The notes under the pieces are model-generated. The model was not told where the DNA came from, ran no database searches, and was given only the letters and a program-made list of their open reading frames with translations. Position numbers and translations under genes: made by a program. From the NCBI GenBank assembly GCA_016712565.1, contig JADJQU010000004.1, positions 310,001 to 374,000 of the forward strand: a DNA stretch of 64,000 nucleotides, in the 5' to 3' direction. The stretch comes from Planctomycetota bacterium. Its GTDB lineage: Bacteria > Planctomycetota > UBA1135 > GCA-002686595. Below are positions 24,997 through 34,398 of this stretch, piece by piece (positions within the stretch are counted from its first letter, which is position 1; every line of letters begins with the position of its first letter).

Positions 24997-27900
24997 GGAA
25001 GCGACTCCCCGTCGTCCTGGCCCTCGAATTCTCCGGCGTCGCCCGGTGAGTCCCCGGGCGCCATTTCATTCTCGCCGTCCTCCAGCGCCAGGAGGGAAAG
25101 GCCGCACAGGGCCCGCTGCACGCGGTCCTTGGGCCGGGCCCGTCCCGGGCGGGCGAAGTCGCCCTCCAGGATTTCCCGGGCCACGCGGCGCGCCTCCTCC
25201 AGGGCCCCCTGGAGTTGCTCGGCCGAGAAGCTCGCCAGGTGCACGCCGCAGCGCGAGAGCTGGCGCGGCAGGGCGAAGTACCCCAGCTCCACCGCCGAAC
25301 CCAGTCGGGGCGCCAGGAAGTGGCCGTAGAGCGGCAACTGCAGGTCGAGCCAGCGTCCGCCGCGGAAGTGGGCCTTCAGGGGGTCCTGGCTCTCGTTCCC
25401 GGTCTTGTAGTCGAGAATGCGCCGACGCCCGGTCTGTGCGTGCCGGTCGATGCGGTCCACGCGGCCGTGGATCTCGATTCGAACACCGTCCCATTCCAGG
25501 CAGGCGCCCTCCAGGTCCAGCTCCACGTGCTCCACGCGCCAACCCGCCCGGGCTTCCTGGGCCTGTCGCTCGGCGAAACACTCCAAGCGGCGCCGCAACT
25601 GCTGGAGCTGCAGGCGCACCGCGGGCAGTGGATGCGCGCCGAAGCGCTCCTGGGCCAGGCGCTCCTGTTCGGCCGCGAGGAAACTCAGGATCTCCGCCGG
25701 ATCCTGGCTGTCCTTGCAGGGCCCTCGACCCCAGCGCTCCAGCACGTCGTGGGCGAAGGAGCCGTAGCGCAGCGGGTCCATCTCCCAGGAATCGTCGCGC
25801 ACCCGCGAGAGGCGCAGGACGTGCTCCAGGTAGTACAGGTAGGGCGAGTTGAGGAAGGACTTGAAGGCCGAAACCGAAATGCGCCGCAGCACGGGCCGAT
25901 GGGGCACGGGGAGCGGCGCCCCGCCGCCCGAGCCCGCCTCCCCTTCCGCGGAGTTGCCCTCCCGCGCGCCGGCGCGACGGGAGTCCACGGAAGTTTGGAA
26001 GAAGGCCCGCGCCCTCCGCAGCGCGGTGGGCTCGTCGCAGTGGAACAGCAGGCGGCTGGGCCGCAGGGGATCCTCCGCGGCCGAGCCCCTCAGGGTCAGC
26101 GCCAGGAAACGCCCCTGCTCGCCCGTTCCGGCGCGGCGCAGGGCCATGGCGGTCAGGGCGTGGACGTCCCGCGCGTAGCGCGCCCGCGCCCGGGACGTGT
26201 CGACCGCCGCCGTGTCCGTGGCGGACCCGTCGGCCTCGATCCCAGGCAGCGGGTGCGAGCGCTCGCCCTGGGGCACCCAACCCTCGTTGAGTCCGAACAG
26301 GAGCAGGTGGGGAGCATCCTCGAGGGCCAGCTCGAGCCAGCCGAGGGCTTCCACGGCCCCGGGCGTCGGTTCCACGGGCGCGGGATGGTCCGCGGACCAG
26401 TCGAGCCACAGGCCCAGGGCCTGCGCCCCGCGCAGCGGAGTCTCCAGGAATTGCGGCGAGAGCGTCGCCAGGTCCTGGCCCAGGTCGGCGAACCAACGCA
26501 GGGCAGCCGCGTCCCTGCGCTCCGCGTGGCCGCGCTCGGGGTCCAGTTCGGGAAACAGCCGCGACAGGAGCGCGCCCAGGGGTGCGGTCCACTGGTTCAA
26601 GGGCCGCGGAGCGTCCAGATCCAGCTCCCGAGTGAGGCGCTCGAGGGCCCCACGCAGCGTCTCGGCCACGGACTCGCGCGGACTCTCCGGAAGGGACGGA
26701 TTCTCCGGCCTCGATTCGCGTCGGGGCGTCTCCCCGGGCAGGCGACCGGTCAGGCGGTCGGGAAGGTGCTCGCCGTGCCAGGCATCGAGGCGGCCGATCC
26801 GATCCAGGCCGGGTTCGGCGGAATCCTCGGTGGAAGCAGGCGAGGAAGGGATCCCCGGCGCGGATCCCTCGGCCACGTCGCGCTCGAGCCAGGCCTCGAT
26901 GCGCGGGTGGCGCAGGGCCGCCGCCAGGGCCTGATAGTCGTGGCGCAGGATCCACTCGTGGATCCGTTCGAGCGCGAGCCACGGCGAGCTCTCGCGCAAT
27001 CCGCCCCCCAGCGCCGAATGCAATCCGAGGCCCTCGCGGGAAAGGGCCGCCGAGAGCCCGGGAAGCACGTCGCGTCCCGGCACGCCCACCACCACCGATT
27101 CCACCGGCGTGTCCGCGGGCAGTTCGGCCAGCCAGTCCAGGGTCCGCTCGGCGGCCGCGGCGGGGTTGGCGCACACCTCCCAGGCGCGATCCTCCAGGGG
27201 AATCGGCCGCCTCTCCCAGAATTCAGGCAGCGCGGCGCCGAACTCATCGAAACCCGCGGCGAAGTCCGCGGAGGCCTGGATCAGGGCCCGCGGGCGCGGC
27301 TCGAGGACCCGCAACAACGCCCCCAGGGCGGGCGAAATCTCGGCGCAGCCCACGAGCGTCAAGGGGCCCGAGGGCGAGGGAGCAGCCCCCGCGCCGGGTG
27401 CCGCCAGCCCTTCGCGCGCCGCGCGCAGGGCGTGGTCCGGGTTCGCGCGGCCCACCCGGGAGAGCCGCTCGCGAACGCGCTCCGAGATTCGCTCCAGGGC
27501 CGCGAGCCGCGCGGGGTGACGATCGTCCTTGCCCGCCCCCGGGGACCGGGCATCCTCCCCGCGCCGGGCCGCCCATTCCCGGTCGAGGGCCGCGAGCCGC
27601 CGGGCCAGGGACCAGCGCAGGGGCCAGGTGAGTTCGGGTTCGCCCGGCGGCGCGAAGGGCTTGAGATCCTCCGCGGGCGCCTCCCCCAGGGCCTCGAACC
27701 AGGCCCATTCCACGCAGGCCTGAGAGGCCTGAACCAGACCCCGCCCGGCCAGGGCCGGCCCCAGTCCGGCCTCGGTGACGATCCGCGGCGGCTCGATCAC
27801 CCCGCCGCGGAGGTCCAGCAGGGCTTCGAGCAACTTGCGGCCCGCGCGGCGGCCCGGCACCAGGACCACGGCGCGACCGAGTTCCGCGCCGTGGGTCTCG

Positions 27901-27998
27901 AGCAAGACCCGCGCCGAGCGCGGGAGGAAACCCGCTTCGAATCCGAGGAACGCGCGCGAGTCGCTCGGGGGGAACGCGCGCGAGTCGCTCGGGGGCAT
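24993..27998 (-). CDS. addB: AddB-like PD-(D/E)XK nuclease subunit
   Basis: Second subunit of the AddAB-like complex, 1001 residues. The N-terminal two thirds is a degenerate helicase region, with VVLVPGRRAGRKLLEALL in place of a true Walker A, and HLLLFGLNEGWVPQ. The last 270 residues form a nuclease domain of the PDDEXK_1 type: ISVSAFKSFLNSPYLYYLEHVL, GSFAHDVLERW, IHGRVDRIDR and RILDYKTGNE (about residue 862). Family members usually have Cys at the position read here as Ser in LNSPYLYY, one ligand of an iron-sulphur cluster, so the cluster is probably absent. The N-terminus contains a duplicated octapeptide PPSDSRAF from a 24-bp DNA repeat. It lies directly upstream of, and overlaps, the addA-like gene. 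Confidence 0.85.
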   Translation of the reverse strand: MPPSDSRAFPPSDSRAFLGFEAGFLPRSARVLLETHGAELGRAVVLVPGRRAGRKLLEALLDLRGGVIEPPRIVTEAGLGPALAGRGLVQASQACVEWAWFEALGEAPAEDLKPFAPPGEPELTWPLRWSLARRLAALDREWAARRGEDARSPGAGKDDRHPARLAALERISERVRERLSRVGRANPDHALRAAREGLAAPGAGAAPSPSGPLTLVGCAEISPALGALLRVLEPRPRALIQASADFAAGFDEFGAALPEFWERRPIPLEDRAWEVCANPAAAAERTLDWLAELPADTPVESVVVGVPGRDVLPGLSAALSREGLGLHSALGGGLRESSPWLALERIHEWILRHDYQALAAALRHPRIEAWLERDVAEGSAPGIPSSPASTEDSAEPGLDRIGRLDAWHGEHLPDRLTGRLPGETPRRESRPENPSLPESPRESVAETLRGALERLTRELDLDAPRPLNQWTAPLGALLSRLFPELDPERGHAERRDAAALRWFADLGQDLATLSPQFLETPLRGAQALGLWLDWSADHPAPVEPTPGAVEALGWLELALEDAPHLLLFGLNEGWVPQGERSHPLPGIEADGSATDTAAVDTSRARARYARDVHALTAMALRRAGTGEQGRFLALTLRGSAAEDPLRPSRLLFHCDEPTALRRARAFFQTSVDSRRAGAREGNSAEGEAGSGGGAPLPVPHRPVLRRISVSAFKSFLNSPYLYYLEHVLRLSRVRDDSWEMDPLRYGSFAHDVLERWGRGPCKDSQDPAEILSFLAAEQERLAQERFGAHPLPAVRLQLQQLRRRLECFAERQAQEARAGWRVEHVELDLEGACLEWDGVRIEIHGRVDRIDRHAQTGRRRILDYKTGNESQDPLKAHFRGGRWLDLQLPLYGHFLAPRLGSAVELGYFALPRQLSRCGVHLASFSAEQLQGALEEARRVAREILEGDFARPGRARPKDRVQRALCGLSLLALEDGENEMAPGDSPGDAGEFEGQDDGESLP
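27947..27994. repeat. Perfect 24-bp tandem duplication in addB 5' end
   Basis: Two identical 24-bp units lie at 27947-27970 and 27971-27994, immediately after the addB-like start codon (reading the minus strand). They keep the frame and encode PPSDSRAF twice. Each unit contains CGAGTCGCTCG, the core also seen in the 19-bp array at 1167-1242. Confidence 0.85.
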
Positions 27999-28141
27999 GG
28001 GAATTTCGCCGCGGAGCGCGGGAGGCCCACGTTAGGAAAAGCGGCCGCGCCGAACAATCGTCCGCCGCGGCTCCCGCGCCCGGAGGCAGCTCCGGGTCGG
28101 GCGCCCGGTGCGGCCCTCCCCGCGGGAGTCCCCCGCCCGAA

Positions 28142-28157
28142 CGGGGAAAAGTCCCCG
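28142..28157. repeat. Small perfect hairpin between addB and the glycosyltransferase genes
   Basis: CGGGGAAAAGTCCCCG forms a 6-bp stem with a 4-base loop. It lies in the 250-base spacer, about 90 bases past the stop of the 28249-28938 gene and about 145 bases ahead of the addB-like start, both on the minus strand. No T-run follows, so it is not a textbook terminator. Nothing else stands out in this spacer. Confidence 0.35.
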
Positions 28158-28248
28158 GTGCGAGAACGTCGCCGCCCATCGGGAGTGCTGCTCCGGGAGC
28201 CCGTCGCCCCACCGGGCCCGCGGCGTCGCGCCCGCCGTCACGGACCCG

Positions 28249-28938
28249 TCAGGAGAACAGGGACCAGCGCACGATGGCGAAGAAGGCGTAGACCGCGTCC
28301 TTGGGGCCGATCTTCTTGCCCTCGGAGTAGTCCCGGCCGGCGTAGCTGATGGGCACTTCGTAGACGCGCACGCGCATCTTGGCCACCTTGGCGGTGATCT
28401 CGGGTTCCACGGCGAAGGTCTTCGAGCGCAGGTCGAGCCGGTCGGCCACCGGACGCGTGAAGACCTTGTAGCAGGTCTCCATGTCCGTCAGGTTCAGGTT
28501 GGTGAAGCAGTTCGACATCAACGTCAGCATCCGATTGCCGACGTAGTGATAGAACAGGTGCACGCGCATGTAGGGCCCGCCCAGGAAGCGGCTGCCGAAG
28601 ACCACGTCGGCCTTGTTTTCCAGGATCGGCCGCAGCAGCACCGGGTAGTCCGCCGGGTCGTACTCCAGGTCGGCGTCCTGGATCAGCACCACGTCGCCCG
28701 TGACCTTGGAAAAGCCCGTGCGCAGGGCGCCGCCCTTGCCCTGGTTCGACTCGTGGTGGAAGCAGCGGACGTTGGAGTACTCCCGCTCCAGCTGCGTCAT
28801 GATCTCGCGCGTGCGGTCCTTCGAGCAGTCGTTGACCAGGATCAACTCCTTGTCGAAGGGCACGGCCTGCACGCGCTTGACGATCTCCGCGAGCGTGCGC
28901 TCTTCGTTGTAGACGGGAATGACGACGGACAATTTCAT
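28249..28938 (-). CDS. Family 2 glycosyltransferase, dolichyl-phosphate-mannose-synthase-like
   Basis: A 229-residue GT-A fold glycosyltransferase, cytoplasmic side of the membrane. SVVIPVYNEERTLAEIV, LVNDCSKDRT, NQGKGGALRTGF and the DXD-type metal motif in IQDADLEYDP are all present, and FGSRFLGG and TDMETCYKVF continue the pattern of polyprenyl-phosphate mannosyl/glucosyl transferases such as DPM1-like proteins. No C-terminal membrane anchor follows, so it is of the soluble, short type. The ATG at 28938 directly precedes the domain. It is last in a run of four minus-strand glycosyltransferase genes, 23 bases after the preceding one. Donor and acceptor are unknown. Confidence 0.88.
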   Translation of the reverse strand: MKLSVVIPVYNEERTLAEIVKRVQAVPFDKELILVNDCSKDRTREIMTQLEREYSNVRCFHHESNQGKGGALRTGFSKVTGDVVLIQDADLEYDPADYPVLLRPILENKADVVFGSRFLGGPYMRVHLFYHYVGNRMLTLMSNCFTNLNLTDMETCYKVFTRPVADRLDLRSKTFAVEPEITAKVAKMRVRVYEVPISYAGRDYSEGKKIGPKDAVYAFFAIVRWSLFS

Positions 28939-28961
28939 GCGCTGGCTCTCGGGAAGGTGGA

Positions 28962-30281
28962 TCAGCGGTGCGGGTCGCGGCCCTGAATGGTGAGTCCCTC
29001 GAACAGGGTCTCGATGCCGAGGAACTTGGCGAGTCCATGGTGCAGCGACTGGTAGGCCCCCTCCTCTTCGACGCACCACAGGGGCTTGATGAACAAAGGC
29101 AGGATCTCCGCGTCGGAGCGGCGGCGCCGGGCCTGCACGGCGTCGCGGCGGCGCATCCAGTGCTCCCAGTTGCCCAGGAGGTCGTTGATGGCGATCAGAT
29201 CCGCCCCGGCGTTGCGCCGGATCGTCATTTCCGGATCGAAGCCGCGCTTGGCCTTGTCGATCAGCTTGCCCAGGGTGCCCGGCCGGTCCAGGTCCACGTC
29301 CTCGATGCGGAAGGGCCGGTCGCTGGGAATGCCCGAGATCAGCAGCATGCGCCGCGTCGCCAGCGCCAGCATGGCGGGCAGGATGCGGCGCAGATTCTCG
29401 TCGTCGTAGTTCTTGAAGCAGGAGTACAGGGGATTGCGCACCTGCAGCACACGGATCGTCTCCGGCGGGAAGGTGCGGCTGGTGCTCGAGTGGTGGTGGT
29501 AGCACACCGCGCTGGGCACGTAGTGGATCGAGTGGCCCATGATCCACAGGCGCCAACCCAGGTCCACGTCCTCGTAGTAGGCGAAGAACTCCGGGTCGAA
29601 GCCGCCCACTTCGTGGAACACTCGCTTCTCGATCGCCATGGCGCCGCCGCAGGCGAACAGCGTGCGCCGCGGCACGTCGTGCTCGGGGGCAGGGACTTCC
29701 AGGTAACCCGATTGGATCCCGATGCCGTGGAAGTTCATCCCGCCGCCGACCGAGTTGATCAGCTTGCCGTCCCAGGAGAACATCTTGGCCGTGGTGCACT
29801 GGCATTCGCCGCGCACGATCGGCGCCACCAGCTCGGCCAGCCAGCGCGGCTCCACGCGCATGTCGTTGTTCAGGAACACGAGCAGTTCCGCGTTCGCGGC
29901 GGCCAGGGCGCCCTGGTTGCAACCGCCGGTGAAGCCCACGTTGCGCGGGTTCTCGATCAGTCGCACCCAGCCGTGCTTCTCCCGCAGCTCCTGTTGGCTG
30001 CCGTCGTCCGAGCCGTTGTCGATCAGGATCACCTCCAGCCGCTCCTTGGGATAGTCGAGCGCGGCCAGGGAGTCGAAGCAGCCCTGCAGGTGGTGGCGGC
30101 CGTTGTAGTTCAGGATCACGATCGAGACCCGCGGCAGGCGCTCGCGAGCCAGGGCCGGGCCGGGGGTGACCCGCAGCGAGTCCATGGTCAAGGATCCCTC
30201 GCGCTGGGCCGCCTGCGGGGAGCTCGGGCGCGGGCTGTGCTGTGGGCGCCGGCCGAGGAGCTTGTCGAGGAAGCCGCTCAC
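28962..30281 (-). CDS. Family 2 glycosyltransferase, rhamnosyltransferase-like
   Basis: A 439-residue glycosyltransferase. After about 50 residues of Pro/Ser/Arg-rich leader, the GT2 domain starts at VSIVILNYNGRHHLQGCF and continues with LIDNGSDDGS, NVGFTGGCNQG and the metal motif FLNNDMRV. It then has ACGGAMAIEKRVFHEVGGF and FFAYYEDVDLGWRLW, the usual second half of the WbbL-like group that transfers rhamnose or similar sugars onto surface glycans. About 140 residues beyond the domain are not recognised. The GTG at 30281 is chosen because it overlaps the stop of the preceding gene (GTGA); an ATG about 32 codons later is also possible. Member of the glycan cluster. Confidence 0.85.
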   Translation of the reverse strand: MSGFLDKLLGRRPQHSPRPSSPQAAQREGSLTMDSLRVTPGPALARERLPRVSIVILNYNGRHHLQGCFDSLAALDYPKERLEVILIDNGSDDGSQQELREKHGWVRLIENPRNVGFTGGCNQGALAAANAELLVFLNNDMRVEPRWLAELVAPIVRGECQCTTAKMFSWDGKLINSVGGGMNFHGIGIQSGYLEVPAPEHDVPRRTLFACGGAMAIEKRVFHEVGGFDPEFFAYYEDVDLGWRLWIMGHSIHYVPSAVCYHHHSSTSRTFPPETIRVLQVRNPLYSCFKNYDDENLRRILPAMLALATRRMLLISGIPSDRPFRIEDVDLDRPGTLGKLIDKAKRGFDPEMTIRRNAGADLIAINDLLGNWEHWMRRRDAVQARRRRSDAEILPLFIKPLWCVEEEGAYQSLHHGLAKFLGIETLFEGLTIQGRDPHR

Positions 30282-33039
30282 GCCTGGAGCTCCTGCGCGG
30301 AACCCGCCGCGCCCGCCGCCACGGGGTCCTTGACCGCCACGCGCAGCACGCGCAGGAACACGGCCCGACCACCCGCGGAGGTGCGGGATTCCAGGCGCAG
30401 GGCCCGCGCGCCGCGCGGGAGCTCGGCCTGGAAGGCAAAGCTCCGGAGGCAGTCCGCGCCCCGCTGGTGAAGGGCGCGATGCGGCCGATCTCGGTCCCGT
30501 CCAGGAGGAGGCGGCCGCCCAATTCCACACGCCGCTCGGCACCCAGGGCCTGGATCAGGACCTCGATGGAGCGCAGGCCGCCGGCCGCCGCGGACACGTC
30601 GAACTCGATGGCGCCGTCCTCGGGCCGGAGGAGCAGCATCTCCGCCCCCTGGACGTCCACGGTGCCCTCGCGCCTCTCGGCATCGATGCCCCGGTACTCG
30701 AGCCAGGTGCGCGCGGTGCGCGTCCGCCTGCGGCAAACCAGGCCGCGGTATCGGAATTCCATTTCGGCGGCGTCCTCGTGCACGGTCTTGACCCGCGGGA
30801 ACTCGCGCGAGAGCGAGGAGATCAATCCGGGCTCCTCCAGGAAGCGGCGCAGCACGCGCGCCAGATCCGCCGCGTCGCCGGCCTTGAAATGCAGCCCGTC
30901 CACCCCGTGGCGCACGTACTCCGCCATGCCCCCGATGTCGGACGCGACCACGGGCGTGCGCGCCAGGAAGGCCTCTTGGATCGTGATCGGCGCGTTCTCG
31001 AACCAGATCGAGGGCACCACCAAAACGTCCACCTCGGTGTAGACCTCGGCCAGTCGCGCGTTGTCGAAGCGGCCGCGGAATTCGATCGCCGAACCCTGGG
31101 CCAGGTCCCGCAGTCGGGCGTGGTAGGGATCGCCGTCGGGGCGGAAATCGCCGTAGACCTCGAGCACGGCTCGGGTGCCCTGCAACTGCGCCAGGGCGCG
31201 CACGAGCACCTCCAGCCCCTTGTACCACACCAGCGAGCCGATGAATCCGAAGCGCACGCGCCCTGCGGGGTCGGGCCGCTTCTCCTGGCGCTTCCACTGG
31301 TCCTGGTTGACTCCGTTTTCGGAGAACAGGAAGCGCGCGGGCTCGAAGGCGCGGGTGTCCAGGAGCTTCTGGCGCACGAAGCGGCTGGGAGCGATGCGCA
31401 GGTCGGCGGCGTTCCAGGCGTCGAGGACGAAGTCCTGGCGCGCCATCAGGTCGGCGAACTCCCCCTGACCGGCCGCGGAGGCCAGAAGCGTCGCCACCGG
31501 GCCCAGGAGCGAGCCCGCGGCCTTGGCCGCCGGAATCTGCTCGAGCCACTTTTCCTTGACGCACAGGTAGCAGCCCGCGCCCATGTTCTCCTCGCAGCGC
31601 ACGCCGTCGGGGCGGATCGACTGCACCCGCGCGCAGGTGGGCCACAGGTCGTGGCAATGGACCACCGTGGCGAGACCCTGGGAGACGGCCTCGCGCACCA
31701 GCCCGGCCGAAAGGTGGATCAGGTGCTGGAAATGCACCACGTCGGGACGCTCCTCCGCGAGCACCCTGCGGAACGGCCCGTGGGCCCGCGGCTGGTCGTA
31801 GGTGTCCCGCAGGCCCCGGTGCTCCAGACGGTGGGTCAGCCGCCAGACGCGCAACTTCTCGCCCGAGGGCCAGTGGGCGCCCGCGTAGTCCTCGGAGCGC
31901 AGCGTGAAGTCCTCGTCACCGCCCTGGGAGACGCTCGAGGCGGCCGGCGCGCGGGTGAGGATCGCCACGCGGTGGCCGCGGCGCTGCATCTCGCGGGCCA
32001 ACTCGAGGGTGTAGACCTCGGTGCCCGCCAGGGTGTCCGGAGGGAAACCGTGCACCACGTAGAGGATCCTGAGCTTCGGGCTCTCCAACAGCTTGGTCGA
32101 GGGGAAGCGCGCGCGAGTGAGCCCGCCCTCGTAGAGGCCCACGAAGGCCGCGCGGCGCAGCTTCGCGGCGCGCGCCAGCTCCGTGTCCAGGGCCGCTCCC
32201 CGCAGGCCCGCGGCCTCCAGGGCGATGCGGTCCTGCTCCAGCTGTCGTCCCACCAGCACTTCCGCGTCGGAGCGCGAGGCCACGCAGATGCGGTCCAGCC
32301 ACTCGGCGTTGAACTTGGCATCGATGCGCGCGCGCGCCAGCATCTGCTCGGGCGAATAGTCGTGGCTGTGCTCGACGCAGGCGCGGTCGTCGTAGACCAC
32401 CGTGTGGTCCGCCTCCAGGAGCGCGCGGGCCATCAGGATGTCCTCGCCGAACTCGGTGCGCGGAAAGGGGTGCAGTTCCCACACCGAGCGGCGCACGGCG
32501 CTCGCCACGTCGTTGAAGTTGTAGAGCAGCCGTCTCTCGTGGGGTCCGAGGGCGGCGTAGGCCTGCGCGTCGGGCAGTCGCACCTCGCGCCGGCCCGGCG
32601 CGTATCCGGGATCGTGCTCGCCGAAGACGCGGGTCAGGAGCTCGGCGTCGGGCCGCGGCAGGTTGCGGCAGGTGGCCGCCGCCACCCGCGGGTCCTCGAA
32701 GTTGCGCGCCAGGTGCTCCAGGAAATCCCTGCCCGCGGGAATCGCGTCCTGGGTCAGGAACACCAGAAGCTCGCCCGTGGAGCGCGCCGCCAGCAAGTTT
32801 CTGGTGTCGCCGTGGTCGAACTGGGTCTTGTGGATCGACTCCACCCGCAGGGGCACGGGGAAGCGCCCGGCGAATTCCCGCAGGATCGCCAGGGTCCGGT
32901 CGCTGGAACCGGAGTCGATGGCCAGGAAGTCCCAGGGAATCGACGTCACCTGGGCGGCCAGGGCGGCGAGCACCCGCTCGAGGAATTCCTCCCCCTGCCA
33001 GGTCGGCATCAAGACCGAAATCGAACGGACCGAGGGCAT
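30278..33039 (-). CDS. GT2-GT4 two-domain glycosyltransferase, frame-broken near 3' end
   Basis: About 920 residues if the frame is repaired. Residues 1-230 are a GT2 domain (ISVLMPTWQGEEFLERVL, AIDSGSSDRT, FLTQDAIPAG, FGEDILMARALLEA). A linker follows, then a GT4 domain (about 345-740): LRILYVVHGFPPDTLAGTEV, HCHDLWPTC, RFGFIGSLVWYKGLEVL and the donor-binding PSIWFENAPITIQEAFL. About 160 residues with a beta-rich look (LLLDGTEIGRIAPF) close the protein. The original frame is lost at about 30454: the true end (CLRSFAFQAELPRGARALRL to the stop at 30278) lies in another frame, and one extra base in the GCGCGG(G)AC stretch would join them. The repaired stop overlaps the next GTG. Probably an assembly deletion. 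Cys motifs around residue 480 (CEENMGAGCYLC) are typical of this GT4 group. Confidence 0.82.
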
Positions 33040-33302
33040 GCTTCCGGGGAGGGGACGGGGGTCGGAGTCGTCCCCAGGACGAACCCAGGGCGCAACAGGG
33101 TACGCGGCGGGCCCTCCGCTGGGGAAGCACCGCCGGCGCAGGAAGCCGCTATCGGCTGGACGGCGGCCCGTTCACCAGGGGGGCACGGGTCCCCCTCCCG
33201 CGCGGCAAGGCACGGTTCATGGACGGGGCGGGGCCTGCCCGCGCCGGGAAAGAACTGCGCGGTAGGGCCTCCCCCGCCGCGCCGAGCCCCTCTCCTGTCC
33301 CC

Positions 33303-34229
33303 TCAGGCGCCGTGCGCGCCGGCATATTGGCCGAGCACCTGGGCCGTGCGCAGCCAGGGCGAGCGCAGGCAGGCCCCCAGTCGGCCCGGCGAGCCGGCCC
33401 TGGCGAGGAAACGCAGGTCCTCGCGCACCTCGTAGCTGACCCCGCGGGCCACGGACCAGAGGGTCGGCCGGACCGCCTGTCCCAGGACCTCGCGGCGGAA
33501 GCGCGCGTCGGTGCGGTAGCGCCCGAAGGCCTGCCCGGGCGTGTAGCGGTGGGCGTGGAGCACGACCGCCCGCGGCTCGAACCGCAGGCGCCAGCCCGCG
33601 GTCAGGGCGCGCGCGGCCCAGGCCACATCCTCGCCGAAGGGCACGTCGGGGAAGGGCAGGTTCTGGAACACCTCGGCCCGAATGGCGCTGGCCACGTCGT
33701 TGAAGGCCAGCATTTCGTCCCGGCGGGCGGCCTCCACGGACCACAGCCCGTCCACGGCGTCCAGGTCGTAGGAACGCGCCTCGGCTCCGGCCTCCGGCCG
33801 CGAGAGCACGGTGCGCCGCGTCAGGGGGTCGTCCTCGTCGTGGGGCAGCACCCGCGACCAGGCTCCCGCGGTGCGCGGATCGTCGAAGGCCGAGATCAGG
33901 TTGGCGATGAACCGCTCCCCCACGGGCAGCGCGTCCTGGGACAGGAACAGCAGGATCTCGCCGCGGGCCAGGGAAGCGATGCGATTGCGGGTCCCCCCGT
34001 GGCGGAACTCGGACTGGGGAATCACCTCGACGCGGGCCCCTGCCCGCCGCAGCAGGTCCAGGGAGTCGTCGCTGGAAGAGGAGTCCACGGCGACGATTTC
34101 CAGATCCTGCCCGGGCGGAGCGGATCCACGGGAATCCAGGCGCTGGGCGGCCAGCATGGGGAGCAGGCGTCTGAGGTCCCGGGCCCCGTTGAAAGTCGGC
34201 AGGCAGATCGAGACGCGCGGCGCGCTCAT
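33303..34229 (-). CDS. Family 2 glycosyltransferase
   Basis: A 308-residue GT2 enzyme: RVSICLPTFNGARDLRRLL, VAVDSSSSDDS, the metal-binding region LFLSQDALPVGE, FNDVASAIRAEVFQNLPFP and FGEDVAWAARALTAGW. It closely parallels the N-terminal half of the GT2-GT4 fusion downstream (same SQDA/TQDA, FNDVASA and FGED blocks), which suggests duplication. The ATG at 34229 precedes the domain by five residues. No membrane segment is visible. It opens the minus-strand glycan cluster; the 263 bases to the next gene (33040-33302) contain nothing I can identify. Confidence 0.85.
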   Translation of the reverse strand: MSAPRVSICLPTFNGARDLRRLLPMLAAQRLDSRGSAPPGQDLEIVAVDSSSSDDSLDLLRRAGARVEVIPQSEFRHGGTRNRIASLARGEILLFLSQDALPVGERFIANLISAFDDPRTAGAWSRVLPHDEDDPLTRRTVLSRPEAGAEARSYDLDAVDGLWSVEAARRDEMLAFNDVASAIRAEVFQNLPFPDVPFGEDVAWAARALTAGWRLRFEPRAVVLHAHRYTPGQAFGRYRTDARFRREVLGQAVRPTLWSVARGVSYEVREDLRFLARAGSPGRLGACLRSPWLRTAQVLGQYAGAHGA

Positions 34230-34398
34230 GGGAGCGATCTCCGATCGGATTTCAGCACGTCGATTCCTGATGCACCCACGGCGGGCCTCCGCCGGCCGGC
34301 ACGGGCCTCCCCGTGGGAGCCCTCGGAAGGTCTCGGCGCGGCCGCTCCCATGCTAGGAGGATGCCCGCGAAGGGAGCCCGGATCCGCGGGGGCCGAGT

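Noticed and set aside
28142..28157. Rho-independent terminator for the glycosyltransferase run
   Set aside because: The stem is perfect, but no T-run follows in the direction of transcription. Kept only as a hairpin.
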